From positions 3,472,001-3,536,000 of the forward strand of contig NZ_CP119862.1 of the NCBI RefSeq assembly GCF_029338175.1: a stretch of 64,000 nucleotides of DNA, in the 5' to 3' direction. The stretch comes from Citrobacter enshiensis. GTDB lineage: Bacteria; Pseudomonadota; Gammaproteobacteria; Enterobacterales; Enterobacteriaceae. The notes below the pieces were generated by a model that saw nothing but the letters and a program-made list of their open reading frames with translations, searched no databases and had not been told where the DNA came from. Positions 36,626 to 46,798 of the stretch are shown in pieces. The stretch's first letter is position 1. Each line of letters begins with the position of its first letter. The position numbers and the translations under genes were made by a program.

Positions 36626-37228
36626 ATGTTTTTTATGCTGAGTGTCGCTATCAAGGAACAAAATAGTCACTTCGAACATGGTCTGAAAATCATTATTACC
36701 CGTCTGGCTGAACAGTGGCATCAGGAAATTCAGTTTCTCCCTGTCAGCTTACTGGATACTGCGGAAATCGCCTTCGTATCACTTGATGAAGACTGGTTCA
36801 GTGCGGGTTGCTATCAGGTTCCGGTGCATACACGACATCAGCAAAGGATCATTATCTGCAACAAAATTGAAAAAGAAAAATTGATGTTCAGGCCCTGTCT
36901 CTACATGCTGCCGCATATTTATCGTGAAGATGATGTGGATGAGATAACCCGAAAAATGGTCCTTATTCTGCAAAAACGCGCGCTCCGTCATCGTGTTCCC
37001 CCGGCAATCTGTCATTACTGTACCACTCGCCACTTTTCTATTTTAGAGCGCCAGTTATTAAAATTTATCGCTAAAGGCTATCCATTAGAGGAAAGCGCTG
37101 AACGCCTCTCTCTGAGTGAACATCAAGCCAAATCCCTTCGCCGTCGCATTATGAAAAAGCTACATGTTAAAAACGACCAACAATTTCTGAACTACATAAG
37201 AGTCAATTTGAATTTTCTGCAGGAATAG
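36626..37228 (+). CDS. fimW: FimW, fimbrial regulator
   Basis: This protein has 200 residues from 36626; an ATG at 36635 gives 'MLSVAIKEQNSHFEHGLKII', which matches how I remember Salmonella FimW beginning. The C-terminal LuxR-type helix-turn-helix is 'FSILERQLLKFIAKGYPLEES' with 'LSEHQAKSLRRRIMKKLHVKN'. In Salmonella FimW is a negative regulator of type 1 fimbriae that interacts with FimZ. Its position between tRNA-Arg and the EAL/fimY genes is that of the Salmonella fim cluster. The N-terminal half has no obvious phosphorylation site. Confidence 0.85.
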   Translation: MFFMLSVAIKEQNSHFEHGLKIIITRLAEQWHQEIQFLPVSLLDTAEIAFVSLDEDWFSAGCYQVPVHTRHQQRIIICNKIEKEKLMFRPCLYMLPHIYREDDVDEITRKMVLILQKRALRHRVPPAICHYCTTRHFSILERQLLKFIAKGYPLEESAERLSLSEHQAKSLRRRIMKKLHVKNDQQFLNYIRVNLNFLQE

Positions 37229-37406
37229 GCGTCTGGCCAGTTTTTCTTAGCATGTTGCGAAATGTCTCATCAATAATTAAGTAACCTCACCTACAGGCGC
37301 GCTTTTGATGCTGCCACACTAACGCACGGGTAATGTTTCAGCGTAATGAAATATTCAGGAGCCGAAGATATCCAGCGGCATTGACTCTGTTTACAGGAGC
37401 TGCTTT

Positions 37407-38132
37407 GTGGCAAAGAGCCCGTCAATACAGGACAGTAATTTTAGCTATACTGCTTTTCCCGCCAATACAGGTCGTGCCCTTCACTCCGAATTTAGGTTAA
37501 AGCTGGAACCGATTGTTAATCTGTCTTCTGCACGAACGTTCGGCTATGAAGTGTTAACACAACTTCATCCCCCGGGGAATGCTGAACATTTTTTTGGCGA
37601 ACTTCCGCCTGAGCATCTGCTGGCGCATTTTTTCCAGCAACTCACCGCCATTGCGCATTATCCCCGGGACCGTTGGTATTTCCTGAATCTCCCGATGAAT
37701 GCGCTGCTGCATTGGGATTTGTTTAATTTGGCAATGGCACTCTACCCGCCGAATGTGATTATTGAAATCCAGGACCCGGAAACATTTTTTACCCTCAATT
37801 TGTCACAACGATCTCTGTTATATGAAAAAGTTCAGCATATTGAAGCAAATGGTATCCCGGTGTGGCTGGACGATGTCGATGCGTCATTAATCGCTACATT
37901 TGCTGCCGCAAACTGGCGTCTGAGCGGCATAAAACTGGATAAGAATGCGTTCTGGGCGCTGAGTGCATCCCCTCATAAACTGCATCAGGTCGTCCTTATG
38001 GGGTATAACATTGCAACGGCTGTACTTATTGAAGGCATTGAAAATCATCAGCAAAAGGAGATTGCCTTTCACTCTGGCGCAGATCTGGGTCAGGGATATT
38101 TATGGCCAGCGCTTTTGCCGGATGGAAAGTAA
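37407..38132 (+). CDS. Fimbrial EAL-domain protein, STM0551-like
   Basis: This 241-residue protein starts at GTG 37407 with AGGAGC upstream. It is an EAL domain with partly degenerate motifs: 'GYEVLTQL' for EAL (Glu kept), 'NLPMNAL' (Asn kept), 'LDDVDAS' in place of DDFGTG, 'KLDKNAF' (Lys kept), 'EGIEN' (Glu kept) and 'GQGYLW' (Gln kept). The Salmonella counterpart STM0551 lies between fimY and fimW and has reported phosphodiesterase activity that lowers fimbrial expression. The altered loop-6 motif leaves activity uncertain here. It precedes fimY by 18 bp in the same direction. Confidence 0.82.
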   Translation: MAKSPSIQDSNFSYTAFPANTGRALHSEFRLKLEPIVNLSSARTFGYEVLTQLHPPGNAEHFFGELPPEHLLAHFFQQLTAIAHYPRDRWYFLNLPMNALLHWDLFNLAMALYPPNVIIEIQDPETFFTLNLSQRSLLYEKVQHIEANGIPVWLDDVDASLIATFAAANWRLSGIKLDKNAFWALSASPHKLHQVVLMGYNIATAVLIEGIENHQQKEIAFHSGADLGQGYLWPALLPDGK

Positions 38133-38150
38133 AAAACGGAAAAAGAAAGA

Positions 38151-38861
38151 GTGCGCAGAGAACGGCATCGTCGTTTAAGGAACGCCAGTTGCACACGCAA
38201 TCCCTCTCAGACAACACGGCAGGTATTTGACCAGATTGAATATCTGGATCAAAGACTCAATTATGCGTTGCCGGACAGCGCCTTCTCACAAGCAATCGTT
38301 ACGACCGATCGCTATCTGGGCTATACGCTCAACCGCTATCTCTTTTCCGGTAAACGCACCGCAGTATTCAGCACGCTCGATTCCCCTTCGCTTAGACCAG
38401 AAGGATCACACCTTCGCCAACTGGTGATCGATATGGAAGGGCTGGCGATTTCCTGCTATGAAACGCTCGAGCGTTTACGCCTGCTCATTCGCGAGCGAAA
38501 CGAGATTCACATCTATCTTCTGGTTTCTGGCAAAGACGCCAGCCTGGTTCAGTTTATGCGAATGGCCGGAAATTTTCAGATCCTGCCCCGCCGTCAGGAT
38601 CTCCCCTCGCTGCGCAAGGCATTATTATCCCCGCCTGAAGGTTCTCTTCAGCCAGACACCTTCAGCCACACCGACTGGAAGATAATTTCGGCCTTATCGC
38701 AAGGCGCCACATTAAAGACAATCGCACGTTTACAAAATATGCCATACCATCGGGTGATCTATCGAATTAATCGCCTGACGGCACGGCTAGAACTTCCCCA
38801 TCGCCAAAGTTTACTGCATCTGATTCATCGTCTCAGCATTACTTCTCTTCACTTAATTTAA
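38151..38861 (+). CDS. fimY: FimY, fimbrial regulator
   Basis: This 236-residue protein starts with GTG at 38151. The basic N-terminus 'MRRERHRRLRNASCTR' precedes a central domain and a C-terminal LuxR-like helix-turn-helix ('DWKIISALSQGATLKTIARL' and 'MPYHRVIYRINRLTARLEL'). In Salmonella FimY acts with FimZ to activate fimA; its translation depends on the AGA/AGG tRNA encoded nearby. Several AGA/AGG codons occur here (for example 'AGA' at 38157-38159 and 'AGG' near 38178), in keeping with that dependence. Assignment rests on position and sequence memory. Confidence 0.82.
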   Translation: MRRERHRRLRNASCTRNPSQTTRQVFDQIEYLDQRLNYALPDSAFSQAIVTTDRYLGYTLNRYLFSGKRTAVFSTLDSPSLRPEGSHLRQLVIDMEGLAISCYETLERLRLLIRERNEIHIYLLVSGKDASLVQFMRMAGNFQILPRRQDLPSLRKALLSPPEGSLQPDTFSHTDWKIISALSQGATLKTIARLQNMPYHRVIYRINRLTARLELPHRQSLLHLIHRLSITSLHLI

Positions 38862-39465
38862 CACCCTAAGCCACTATGGCGTAAGAATTTTTAAGAAATT
38901 ACTTATTTTACATACGGACTAAATGTAAATTTTTCACAAAAAATTAATATTTACAACTATTCCTGGTATTCGCCTACGCCAGTAATATTCGAAAAATGCT
39001 TAATTTATAGGAGCTTTTCATTTTATTTTCTGAAAAAACAGCATAATCACACATAACATACGTTAAACAATTGGTTTTTTGTTTTGTTTTTTACATTTAA
39101 AAAAACATTTTAACCCACGATAAAGCAAACCTTAAGACAATAATTCCAGCGGCTGTTAAACTGCCTAAATCGTGCAGAATATTGTAACTGACTGGGGCGA
39201 TGGCCGTTCTATAAGGCTTTTCCGAAAAAACAGACCAGGTATAATCCTTCCTGTTCTTTGGTTAAAAATTAAATTTCTTTTGTTGGTGCGAAATGGATAT
39301 TCCACACACTCATTGCTCTTACGCAAAATAGCCAGCTAACAGGGATGTCATTGCATTTGCCATGACCTGATTTCATGGGGAGAGTTTCTGGCTATTTGAC
39401 ATTATCTACGACGTCTCCATTTATCGACAAATGAAAGACGCACGAACAGTCTGAGGCATACAACA
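38862..39465. other. AT-rich regulatory region upstream of fimZ
   Basis: About 600 bp without a gene. It is strongly AT-rich between 38890 and 39130, with long T and A runs, which suggests H-NS binding and bent DNA. It should carry the fimZ promoter and a long leader. No single -10/-35 pair is decisive and no open frame of note is present. Confidence 0.55.
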
Positions 39466-40098
39466 ATGAAACCAGCATCCGTTATTATTATGGACGAACA
39501 CCCTATTGTCAGAATGTCGATAGAAGTGCTTCTCGAAAAAAATAACAACATCCAGGTTGTCCTGAAAACCGATGACAGTCGCACAGCGATCGATTATCTG
39601 CGCACTTACCCCGTGGATCTCGTTATTCTGGACATCGAACTTCCCGGTACGGACGGCTTTACGCTGCTAAAAAGGATCAAATCGATACAGGAAAACACGC
39701 GGGTTTTGTTTTTATCGTCAAAATCGGAGTCTTTTTATGCAGGTCGGGCGATCCGGGCTGGCGCGAATGGTTTTGTCAGCAAAAGAAAAGATCTGAACGA
39801 CATTTATAATGCGGTAAAAATGATCCTCGCAGGATATTCCTTTTTCCCTTCGGATACGCTTAATTTCATCAGCAATATTAACATGCGAAAAGGAGAGCTA
39901 AATGATATGCCGCTCTCAAACCGAGAGGTCACGGTTTTACGTTATCTGGCAAACGGATTATCAAATAAAGAAATCGCAGAGCAGCTCTTACTCAGCAACA
40001 AAACCATCAGCGCTCACAAAGCCAACATTTTTTCTAAGCTCGGTCTGAACACGATAGTGGAGCTTATTGATTACGCGAAAGTACACGAACTCTTGTAA
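39466..40098 (+). CDS. fimZ: FimZ, LuxR-type response regulator activating fimbriae
   Basis: This 210-residue protein has a receiver with Asp56 ('LVILDIELPGTDGF'), Ser/Lys positions ('FLSSKSES', 'GFVSKRKDL') and a C-terminal GerE helix-turn-helix ('LSNREVTVLRYLANGLSNKEI' and 'LLSNKTISAHKANIFSKLGL'). The sequence is very close to Salmonella FimZ as I know it. FimZ binds upstream of fimA and activates it, and also links fimbriation with reduced motility. It faces the fimbrial structural operon tail to tail. Confidence 0.95.
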   Translation: MKPASVIIMDEHPIVRMSIEVLLEKNNNIQVVLKTDDSRTAIDYLRTYPVDLVILDIELPGTDGFTLLKRIKSIQENTRVLFLSSKSESFYAGRAIRAGANGFVSKRKDLNDIYNAVKMILAGYSFFPSDTLNFISNINMRKGELNDMPLSNREVTVLRYLANGLSNKEIAEQLLLSNKTISAHKANIFSKLGLNTIVELIDYAKVHELL

Positions 40099-40101
40099 TG
40101 A

Positions 40102-40130
40102 CACTCCCGGCGAGACATCGTTCGGGAGTG
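40102..40130. terminator. Bidirectional hairpin between fimZ and fimF
   Basis: CACTCCCG...CGGGAGTG is an 8-bp stem four bases after the fimZ stop (40098), between convergent genes. There is no strong T-run. Confidence 0.6.
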
Positions 40131-40146
40131 CTGAGTGCGCGTTACC

Positions 40147-40665
40147 TCAGTTGTAGTTAATCATAAATGTCGCATCTGCCTTTGCCCTGCCGGGCTGAAC
40201 GCCGTCGGCTAATGCGATGTAATTGGCAAAAAAGGTCAGCGTCGCATTGCCGTTTTCATCAATACTGACCGGCTGACTGGCTTGCTCAAGCGGCAACCTG
40301 GTTTTACCGCTGTCGCGAATTTCAATCGCCACCTTCTGCGCCATCACCGCATCGTCCAGCGCCAACAACGATGTTCCCGGCGCGGGCGTTCCAGAAAACG
40401 TCATCGAGGCGGAACCGGGCGGACAACCTTCCAGTTTTAAGCTAAAGGGGACCGGCTGTGTCGTGTCCCCCGTTGTGCGCAGCTGTTTCGTCGGCCAACT
40501 GCCGAGCTCAACCGTTTTATTGCTGTCACCGGCAATGACCGCGCAGGTAAAATCCACCACATTCCCGCGCAGTTCAATGTTGATCTCCCCCAGCGATGAC
40601 TCTGCCAGGCAAAACGGACTGATCAGCGCGCTACACACCATGACAAAAAAGAGCCGGATCATCAT
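40147..40665 (-). CDS. fimF: FimF, minor pilin/adaptor of type 1-like fimbriae
   Basis: This 172-residue pilin-like protein has a signal peptide ('MMIRLFFVMVCSALISPFCLAESS'), a first cysteine in 'VDFTCAVIAG' and second in 'LEGCPPGSASM', and the C-terminal 'ADATFMINYN' donor/groove strand pattern ending with penultimate Tyr. It is the last gene of fimAICDHF and starts 9 bases after fimH with AAGGAG as ribosome site. It probably joins the FimH tip to the FimA rod. Confidence 0.92.
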   Translation of the reverse strand: MMIRLFFVMVCSALISPFCLAESSLGEINIELRGNVVDFTCAVIAGDSNKTVELGSWPTKQLRTTGDTTQPVPFSLKLEGCPPGSASMTFSGTPAPGTSLLALDDAVMAQKVAIEIRDSGKTRLPLEQASQPVSIDENGNATLTFFANYIALADGVQPGRAKADATFMINYN

Positions 40666-40674
40666 GCGTTCTCC

Positions 40675-41682
40675 TTAGTCATAATCCACGCGCAGATACC
40701 CTCGCGCGGTGAAGGGACCTTCCGCGGGCTTACTTCCAGTCACGCTCACTGGCCACGCGCGGATCCCGACATTCGCCTGAGCATTATCATCAAGGCGAAA
40801 CGGAATTTTGCTCGCCAGATCGTTGGGGGTCAGCGGTACGCCGCTGCCATCCGACACGATAAACCCTAAGTCAGGATTATCAGAGACCATCGCTTTCCCC
40901 GACACTTTCTCCGCTTCCAGGCGCATGGATAAATAGGCTTGCGCCGCCACATTGGTGCATTTGATGGCGATCGTTTTCGTTTGCGGCGTGATCCCCTCCG
41001 GGCGGTTCCCCGCGCCCGCTTTGCTAAACAACGCCGCGCCAATATCGCCGAAATCAAACTCCACCACTTCTCCGGCATTCACTTTGCAGCTTTGCGGCAC
41101 TTCCACTTTGCCGCTGTAGCTGATGGTGTAAACCGGCGTACTCAGCGCATCGCCGTTGCTGGTCGTCACATAGACCGTGAACATGGTCTGGCGGGGAATC
41201 GGCACCATATTGATAAAGGGACGAATCACCTTCAGTTTGAAAATAAGCTTTGAATCCATCACCCCAAAAGGTTTCTGTTTTGAAACGTTGGGATGCGTCC
41301 CCATACGGATATAGCTGCGGGGCGGATAAAACAGCCCCGCATAGCTGTCCGTAATACTCATGGCCCCCAGCAGGTAGTCATTGAGTTTCAGATACTGAAA
41401 CCCGCCTTCCGTGCTTTGTACGGGGAGTTCGCTCACATAGCTGCGGTAGGTATAGTTCACCGAGGTCCCGGCTGGACAGGTGGCATTCACGCCAATCCAG
41501 CCTGATTTTTCCGGCAGCGTCACCACTTGCCCAGGCTGGTTATTACTGCTGGTAAAGACATTCGACAGATCGTAAAAAACATCTGTCGGCGTACCGTTTG
41601 AGTTATGACAAACCGTCGCCAATGCCGGATTTGCCAGCAACAACGCAGCGCCCCCCAGCAATAATCCTGTATGTCGTTTCAT
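40675..41682 (-). CDS. fimH: FimH, tip adhesin of type 1-like fimbriae
   Basis: This 335-residue protein (start 41682, MKRHTGLLLGGAALLLANPALA) has the Salmonella FimH length. A longer frame to 41724 runs into fimD and lacks the signal at its N-terminus. It has a two-domain layout: an N-terminal lectin domain beginning 'TVCHNSNGTPTDVFYDLSNVF' and a C-terminal pilin domain ending 'GYLRVDYD'. By family it binds mannosylated host glycoproteins. The start has AAAGGAAAAAG upstream, 13 bp after the fimD stop. Confidence 0.93.
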   Translation of the reverse strand: MKRHTGLLLGGAALLLANPALATVCHNSNGTPTDVFYDLSNVFTSSNNQPGQVVTLPEKSGWIGVNATCPAGTSVNYTYRSYVSELPVQSTEGGFQYLKLNDYLLGAMSITDSYAGLFYPPRSYIRMGTHPNVSKQKPFGVMDSKLIFKLKVIRPFINMVPIPRQTMFTVYVTTSNGDALSTPVYTISYSGKVEVPQSCKVNAGEVVEFDFGDIGAALFSKAGAGNRPEGITPQTKTIAIKCTNVAAQAYLSMRLEAEKVSGKAMVSDNPDLGFIVSDGSGVPLTPNDLASKIPFRLDDNAQANVGIRAWPVSVTGSKPAEGPFTARGYLRVDYD

Positions 41683-41695
41683 CTTCTTTTTCCTT

Positions 41696-44311
41696 TCATG
41701 GCGACGGGCGTTCACAGGTCGCATTGCTCAGCGTGACCGCTTGTTTCAGGCTCTCTTCCGGTAAGGCGTAGTGCGCCACGCAGCGTGAGTTCGCCCCCTC
41801 CCCCCATTGAATAAGCAGGTCACCGCTCAGCGGTAATCCGCTCAGGTAGATTTGCCCGTCGTCGCCGACCATGCTGGTGACGCCACTGGCGGTCTCACGG
41901 ACAACGGAGCCAAACGGAACAGGCCGGTCCCCCTGCTTCACCGTGATCATCGCGCGTACGCCAATGCGCGTTTCAAACGCCGCACGGACCAGCGCCCCTT
42001 GCGTCGGCACCACGCTGCTGACGTTGTTTTCCACGTCGGTGTGGTTATTCATGGAGTTGGTATCCAGCGCCACACGGTTATAGCGGTACACCGTGGCATA
42101 GGGCATCACCGCATAGCCACGCCAGTCGGTCTGTATCCCGGTCTGGTTTTCGATGTGCACCCCTTCAGCCCCTGGCGCTTTAATCAATACGTTGGTATCG
42201 CCCAATGGCTGGCTGAGGGTAATGCCGTCGGCATGCCCGACCATGCCGCCAGAAAGCTGCCAGTTGTAATCATGCTGGTCGCGATCGTAGTTGTAGCCCA
42301 CCCCGAGCGTGCCATAGGCGGCTTGCCAGTTCGCACTGGCGCTACCGCTGTAGCCGTTGGTGCTGCTGCGCCCCTGGTTCACGCTGTAGCTCAGGTTGCG
42401 TCCCTCCAGCAACGTACCTCCGACACCGGTTTGCCAACTGTTCTGCCCATCGCTGTTGCGACTGCCGTTGAAGGTGGCGTAGGTACGATCCAGCGCATTG
42501 TCACGCGAGTAACGCCGTCCGGTGAGGACGCTAAACGGAACAGACATGTTGAACGCCAGAATACGGTCGGTGCCGGAAATGCCGACGGATTCGTTCCACG
42601 ACCACGAGAGGGAATAGCTAATGCCCTGCCAGCCGCTGGCATAGCCAAGCTGATACCAGCTGTTGGCTTCCGACGTATTCCAGTAAGTTTGCTGACTGCC
42701 AGAAACATACAGCGAGCCGTAATCCCCCAGATTCTGTGAAATATTGACCTGAAAGCGCCCTTTTTTGCTGTAACTCAGATTGTGATAACTCTGCACCACC
42801 GGCACTTCATGGCGATTGCCTTCACTGTCATATTCATACTCGTAACCTTCCATGCTGCGGTACGCCACATCATCAAGGGTGTAAAACCCTCGGGTGGAAT
42901 AGCGATAGCCCAGAAGCTGGAAGTTAGTGCCGAAATTATTGAGCGATTTGGCGTACAAAAAACGTAGCGACTGCCCTTCGTGCGTACTGTCATCCGCCAA
43001 CTGGCTGCGCGCATGGGTGACGTCGACAGACACCGCCCCCCAGTCGCCCAGGTTTCGTCCGGCACCCAGCACCGCAGCGCTATAGCGCGACGCCAGCTGC
43101 GTCCCGCCATAGGCGGTGTAGCCCTGGGGCAGCCCGGCGATGACGGTGCCCTGAAAAAAGAACGGCGAAGATTGCTGGCTATTGCCGCTACGGTAATCCC
43201 CGGCCACCAGATCATATTTGATTCGCCCTTCGCGCTGCAGAAGCGGCACGGTGGAATACGGCACGGTGTAGCGCTGCTGACTACCGTCTTTCTCATCTAC
43301 CGTCACCTCAAGGTCGCCGCTTGAAGAGGTCGGGTTAAGGTCGGTAATGGCAAACGCGCCGGGAGAGACATAACTCTGGTAGATCACGTATCCATTCTGG
43401 CGAATGGTCAGTTTCGCGGGCGTGCGGGCGATCCCTCTGACGGTCGGGGCATAGCCTTGCAGGCTATCGGGGTACATATTGTCGGAAGAGTAGAGTCGCG
43501 CCCCGCGAAAGCCCACGCTGTCGAACACGTCGTTGCCCGTATTGCTGTCGCCCATCACCAGTTCTCCCTTCAGGGGAATGATGGCGCGTTGCAGCCAGGT
43601 GCCGATGTTTTTCCAGCTCTGTGAGTGATATCCGTCGCCTTTGTTGTAGCTCCATGCGCCGTTATTTCGCAGCCGCCAGGGACCATAATTGAGACCACTC
43701 ATCAGACTTAAAAAATAGCTGTCGCTGTCGTTTCCGCGGCTGCCGGTAAAGCTGTAGTTGATCAACGCTGCGGGGATACCCTCATCCCACTCTTCCGGTG
43801 GAATGTATCCGCGCGCGCTATTGAGCATTGATGCCTGCGGCAGGCTCACATTGAGCCGCAGGGTAGCAAAATCGAAGGCAATTTCCGTACCCGGTATCGC
43901 CTCGGGTAAATTGATGCACGCGTTATCCTTTTCCTGACTCAACGCAGGAAACTCGGCGGTGTTAATCCCCAGGCGCTTAACCCACTCCAGGTTAAAGCAG
44001 GGCATTAACCCTCCCGACTTTTCACCGGTCTTCACCGTTGTCGTTTCAAAGCGAATATCCTGGGTGGCGACAAATTCGTCGTTGCGCCAGATATCGACAC
44101 GGTAAACGCCGGGAGGCTGATGATTGCCTTTCTCAAAGCGTGACAAATCCGCCACGGATGCCGCATCCGATGATAAAAAAGCCGGGTTAAAGTAACTTTC
44201 CCCCTGACTTAAGGTGGGATAGAGTGCCGCCAGCGTCGACAGCGCCACCCCCGTCAGATGTGGCGTAAACCCCGGAAGCAGGCCGGGAAAATACGTTGTC
44301 TTCTTCATCAT
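41696..44311 (-). CDS. fimD: FimD, outer-membrane usher
   Basis: This 871-residue usher has a signal peptide, N-terminal chaperone-binding domain ('[21 protein letters not shown]'), 24-strand beta-barrel with plug domain, and C-terminal domains with a Cys pair ('[11 protein letters not shown]...NATCERPSP'). It gathers chaperone-pilin complexes and threads the growing pilus across the outer membrane. It follows fimC by 11 bp. No frameshift is seen. Confidence 0.96.
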   Translation of the reverse strand: MMKKTTYFPGLLPGFTPHLTGVALSTLAALYPTLSQGESYFNPAFLSSDAASVADLSRFEKGNHQPPGVYRVDIWRNDEFVATQDIRFETTTVKTGEKSGGLMPCFNLEWVKRLGINTAEFPALSQEKDNACINLPEAIPGTEIAFDFATLRLNVSLPQASMLNSARGYIPPEEWDEGIPAALINYSFTGSRGNDSDSYFLSLMSGLNYGPWRLRNNGAWSYNKGDGYHSQSWKNIGTWLQRAIIPLKGELVMGDSNTGNDVFDSVGFRGARLYSSDNMYPDSLQGYAPTVRGIARTPAKLTIRQNGYVIYQSYVSPGAFAITDLNPTSSSGDLEVTVDEKDGSQQRYTVPYSTVPLLQREGRIKYDLVAGDYRSGNSQQSSPFFFQGTVIAGLPQGYTAYGGTQLASRYSAAVLGAGRNLGDWGAVSVDVTHARSQLADDSTHEGQSLRFLYAKSLNNFGTNFQLLGYRYSTRGFYTLDDVAYRSMEGYEYEYDSEGNRHEVPVVQSYHNLSYSKKGRFQVNISQNLGDYGSLYVSGSQQTYWNTSEANSWYQLGYASGWQGISYSLSWSWNESVGISGTDRILAFNMSVPFSVLTGRRYSRDNALDRTYATFNGSRNSDGQNSWQTGVGGTLLEGRNLSYSVNQGRSSTNGYSGSASANWQAAYGTLGVGYNYDRDQHDYNWQLSGGMVGHADGITLSQPLGDTNVLIKAPGAEGVHIENQTGIQTDWRGYAVMPYATVYRYNRVALDTNSMNNHTDVENNVSSVVPTQGALVRAAFETRIGVRAMITVKQGDRPVPFGSVVRETASGVTSMVGDDGQIYLSGLPLSGDLLIQWGEGANSRCVAHYALPEESLKQAVTLSNATCERPSP

Positions 44312-44322
44312 TTTCTCACGGT

Positions 44323-45015
44323 TCAGCGCAGGCTAACCGTTTGGGCCGGGGTCACTGCGCCATAATCATTGACCGTCTGGAACGTCACGTTTCCCTGCGC
44401 GCCGCCAGGCAACAGGATCTGGGTGTCACTTTTCGGCGCCACCATGACGTTATCCACTTTTTGGTTTCCCACTTTCAGGTTGACCAGCGTGAGGTAATAG
44501 GCAGATGGGTTGGTGATTTTCAGGTGATTGCCGACACGGGAGAATTGCAGCAGACCTGGCGCCTCTTCTGAGATCTGCGGCAGATTGCCCGGACGAACAA
44601 ACAGCTTAATGCGCGACAAAATCGCCAGTTGCAGGACGTTCTTCCCTTCGAGATTGTTTTTATCCACCGACGGTATCGCTTTCACATTCATCCAGAACAG
44701 CGATTCGCGGTCCGTCGGTAGCGGTTGTCCGGCGTAGATGATACGCAGCGTGTTTTCACTTTTGGGTTCGCTGACAAAAAGAGGCGGAGTGACGATAAAC
44801 GTTTTTTCTTTGACACCCGCGCTGTTCTCAACCCAGGAGTTGACCAGATAACGTTCTTTGCTGTCGCTATTGCTAATGGCCAACGAGGTTTGTTTCGCAT
44901 CCGCCGGATAAATAACGCGAGTCGCACCTAATGCGATGCCTCCCGCTGCCTGTGCGCTAAACGAAGAAATTAAGGCAATAAAAATAATAAGGCCTGATTT
45001 AATGAATGTAAGCAT
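44323..45015 (-). CDS. fimC: FimC, periplasmic fimbrial chaperone
   Basis: This 230-residue PapD-family chaperone begins at ATG 45015 ([21 protein letters not shown]); a longer frame to 45084 overlaps fimI and lacks the signal start. It has two Ig-like domains: '[22 protein letters not shown]' carries the donor strand region, and '[22 protein letters not shown]' carries the conserved Arg and hydrophobic motif. It folds and delivers FimA, FimF and FimH to FimD. The ATG follows the fimI stop by 44 bp. Confidence 0.95.
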   Translation of the reverse strand: MLTFIKSGLIIFIALISSFSAQAAGGIALGATRVIYPADAKQTSLAISNSDSKERYLVNSWVENSAGVKEKTFIVTPPLFVSEPKSENTLRIIYAGQPLPTDRESLFWMNVKAIPSVDKNNLEGKNVLQLAILSRIKLFVRPGNLPQISEEAPGLLQFSRVGNHLKITNPSAYYLTLVNLKVGNQKVDNVMVAPKSDTQILLPGGAQGNVTFQTVNDYGAVTPAQTVSLR

Positions 45016-45059
45016 GGCAAAAAATACCTTTTGCGTTTTATTAGCGTCGCGGAAATAAA

Positions 45060-45593
45060 TCAGGGGTAAACCAGCGTAAACCACACATCTGAATGAATAC
45101 TTCCCGGCGTCATATTTTCCGAGATTGCCCGATAGCGAGCAGTGAAATGGAAAGTCACATCTTGCGTTAAAATAGGGGCGTAATGGAGCGGCAAGGCGTT
45201 CGGTATAATTTGCCGTTGTTCTTCATCAAACAATGCAAGACCGATTCCGGATGCGGAAGCGGCGTCGCTGCTGGCAAGGAATACCTGCGGGTCTTCCACG
45301 GGCGTTACGCCTGAAAACGCAATGCCGACGTGGTCATAAACATCTGAATTACATGACGTTAAACGCAACGAGAAGGGCACGCTGGTGGGGGCGAAACTGC
45401 CGGGTCCCGCAAACGCATTCGTGCGGTATTGCCCCATTTGCACGCGTAAATCCTCACTTCCCGAGGCTACCGTGCAGGCACCGTTCACCAGTTTTCCGCG
45501 CAAATGGAGACGTCCGCTCTCCAGTATTACCGTATGCGCACTGACAGACATCGCGCAGAGCACTCCCGCCAACGCCACGCCTTTCCTCATCAT
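45060..45593 (-). CDS. fimI: FimI, pilin-like protein
   Basis: This 177-residue protein starts at ATG 45593 ('[20 protein letters not shown]'), about nine bases after AAGGG; an upstream in-frame ATG at 45602 has no spacing to that site. It has signal peptide, pilin cysteines ('NGACTVASG' and '[10 protein letters not shown]') and C-terminal 'DVWFTLVYP'. In enterobacteria FimI is a minor subunit that stops or anchors rod assembly. It lies directly downstream of fimA, separated by a hairpin that could limit its expression. Confidence 0.92.
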   Translation of the reverse strand: MMRKGVALAGVLCAMSVSAHTVILESGRLHLRGKLVNGACTVASGSEDLRVQMGQYRTNAFAGPGSFAPTSVPFSLRLTSCNSDVYDHVGIAFSGVTPVEDPQVFLASSDAASASGIGLALFDEEQRQIIPNALPLHYAPILTQDVTFHFTARYRAISENMTPGSIHSDVWFTLVYP

Positions 45594-45621
45594 CAACCAC
45601 ATCCCTTACCATCCCCGGTGT

Positions 45622-45640
45622 TGCCTCATCCATTGAGGCA
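45622..45640 (-). terminator. Intercistronic hairpin between fimA and fimI
   Basis: TGCCTCA-TCCAT-TGAGGCA is a 7-bp perfect stem located 29 bp after the fimA stop and 29 bp before fimI. Such hairpins after the major pilin gene commonly act as partial terminators or stabilise the abundant fimA message. Confidence 0.55.
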
Positions 45641-45668
45641 CGCGTCATCCTTGCTTAAACCTGAACGC

Positions 45669-46223
45669 TTACTCGTACTTCATGATGAAGGTGGCATCAG
45701 CATTAGCCTGACCCGGCGTTGTGCTTGCTGCGGTAGCTTTATAGCGTGCAGAGAAACGCAGGGTGTTAGTGCCTTCTACCAGCGCCTGAGCCGTTGAGAA
45801 AGTCGCGCCATCCGGCTTCAACGCAGACGATTTGCTGTCCAGAATTTCGATACCCACACCGCCTGCCGTCGTGCTGTTATCGGAAGAAGAGACCGCCAGC
45901 AGGGCATCGTTGGTCAGGTCGCTTTGACCGGAGAACGCAACCGCAGCGGTCGCCGCTACGCTGGGATCACAGTCATTCAGGACAATGCTGAACGGGATCT
46001 GTGCAGTAGTGTCACCCACCGCGGCAAAGCTGGCCGTGCGGTACTGGCCCAGCGTCACTACCTGATCCGCAGACTGGGTGCTAACGGCACATGCCGCATT
46101 GACCAACTCACCTTCAAAGTGAACGGTGCCGCCGCTAACGCTCACCGGATCTGCCGCAACAGCGGAACCCGCAACGAGCATCAGGCCAGCAATAACAGAA
46201 GAGGTCATTAATTTAAGTTTCAT
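45669..46223 (-). CDS. fimA: FimA, major pilin
   Basis: This 184-residue protein starts at ATG 46223 ('[20 protein letters not shown]' then 'AVAADPVS') with AAGGGAAAC as ribosome site; a frame to 46292 has no support. Signal peptide, two cysteines ('VNAACAVST', 'LNDCDPSVA') and C-terminal '[10 protein letters not shown]' are standard for type 1 pilins. It polymerises by donor-strand exchange into the fimbrial rod. It is first in the operon; the 575-bp region upstream should carry the FimZ-activated promoter. Confidence 0.95.
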   Translation of the reverse strand: MKLKLMTSSVIAGLMLVAGSAVAADPVSVSGGTVHFEGELVNAACAVSTQSADQVVTLGQYRTASFAAVGDTTAQIPFSIVLNDCDPSVAATAAVAFSGQSDLTNDALLAVSSSDNSTTAGGVGIEILDSKSSALKPDGATFSTAQALVEGTNTLRFSARYKATAASTTPGQANADATFIMKYE

Positions 46224-46798
46224 GGGTTTCCCTTGCATTACACACATTCGGTTCCGGCTTCCTGCGGGATCCGTTTGAATCAATATCGACATAAAATGTC
46301 AGGCAAATTATCTCTGCATCCTGTAAAGATATATTCCGAAAGAGAATTAGTTAATCTTTCCCCCCAACTCTCCTGAGTAGCAGATTCACTAATTAATCTT
46401 TACGAATATGACAATTCGTCACAGCGATAAATTAAACATTTCAATAAATGAAAAATACCCGCAAACCCTTTTATTGACCTAAGCCAATTCTTATTGGGAT
46501 ATAGGACGGTTCCAGGATGTTTTTATATAAAAAAGGGCTCTGGTGCAGATAACCTTCTGGTTTTTGGGGGATTCATTCTAAAAATACCAGGGTGATGAAT
46601 TGTTTCGACCAGGTTAAATTTAATTAGCCTACGTACAAAAAATCACCGCCATTTTGCCGTGAAACCAGGCCAGAGCCTGAAGGCCAAACGGCCACGATCG
46701 CATCTAAAGTCGCAAACGAAAACTGACAGCGCGCCCCGCTTCTGACAAAATAGTCACATCCCCTTTGACTTAACGTAACAGATGGAATCCTCTCTCTG
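46224..46798. other. Divergent regulatory region between fimA and folD
   Basis: 575 bp without a gene. It is AT-rich from 46290 to 46640 and should hold the fimA promoter and FimZ sites. There is no pair of 9-bp inverted repeats like the invertible fimS element of E. coli, so no phase switch is evident. The last 60 bp probably contain the folD promoter. Confidence 0.6.

Noticed and set aside
46224-46798. Invertible fimS-like phase switch upstream of fimA
   Set aside because: No paired 9-bp inverted repeats of the TTGGGGCCA type and no fimB or fimE recombinase gene in the window; the Salmonella-type system uses FimZ/FimY instead.
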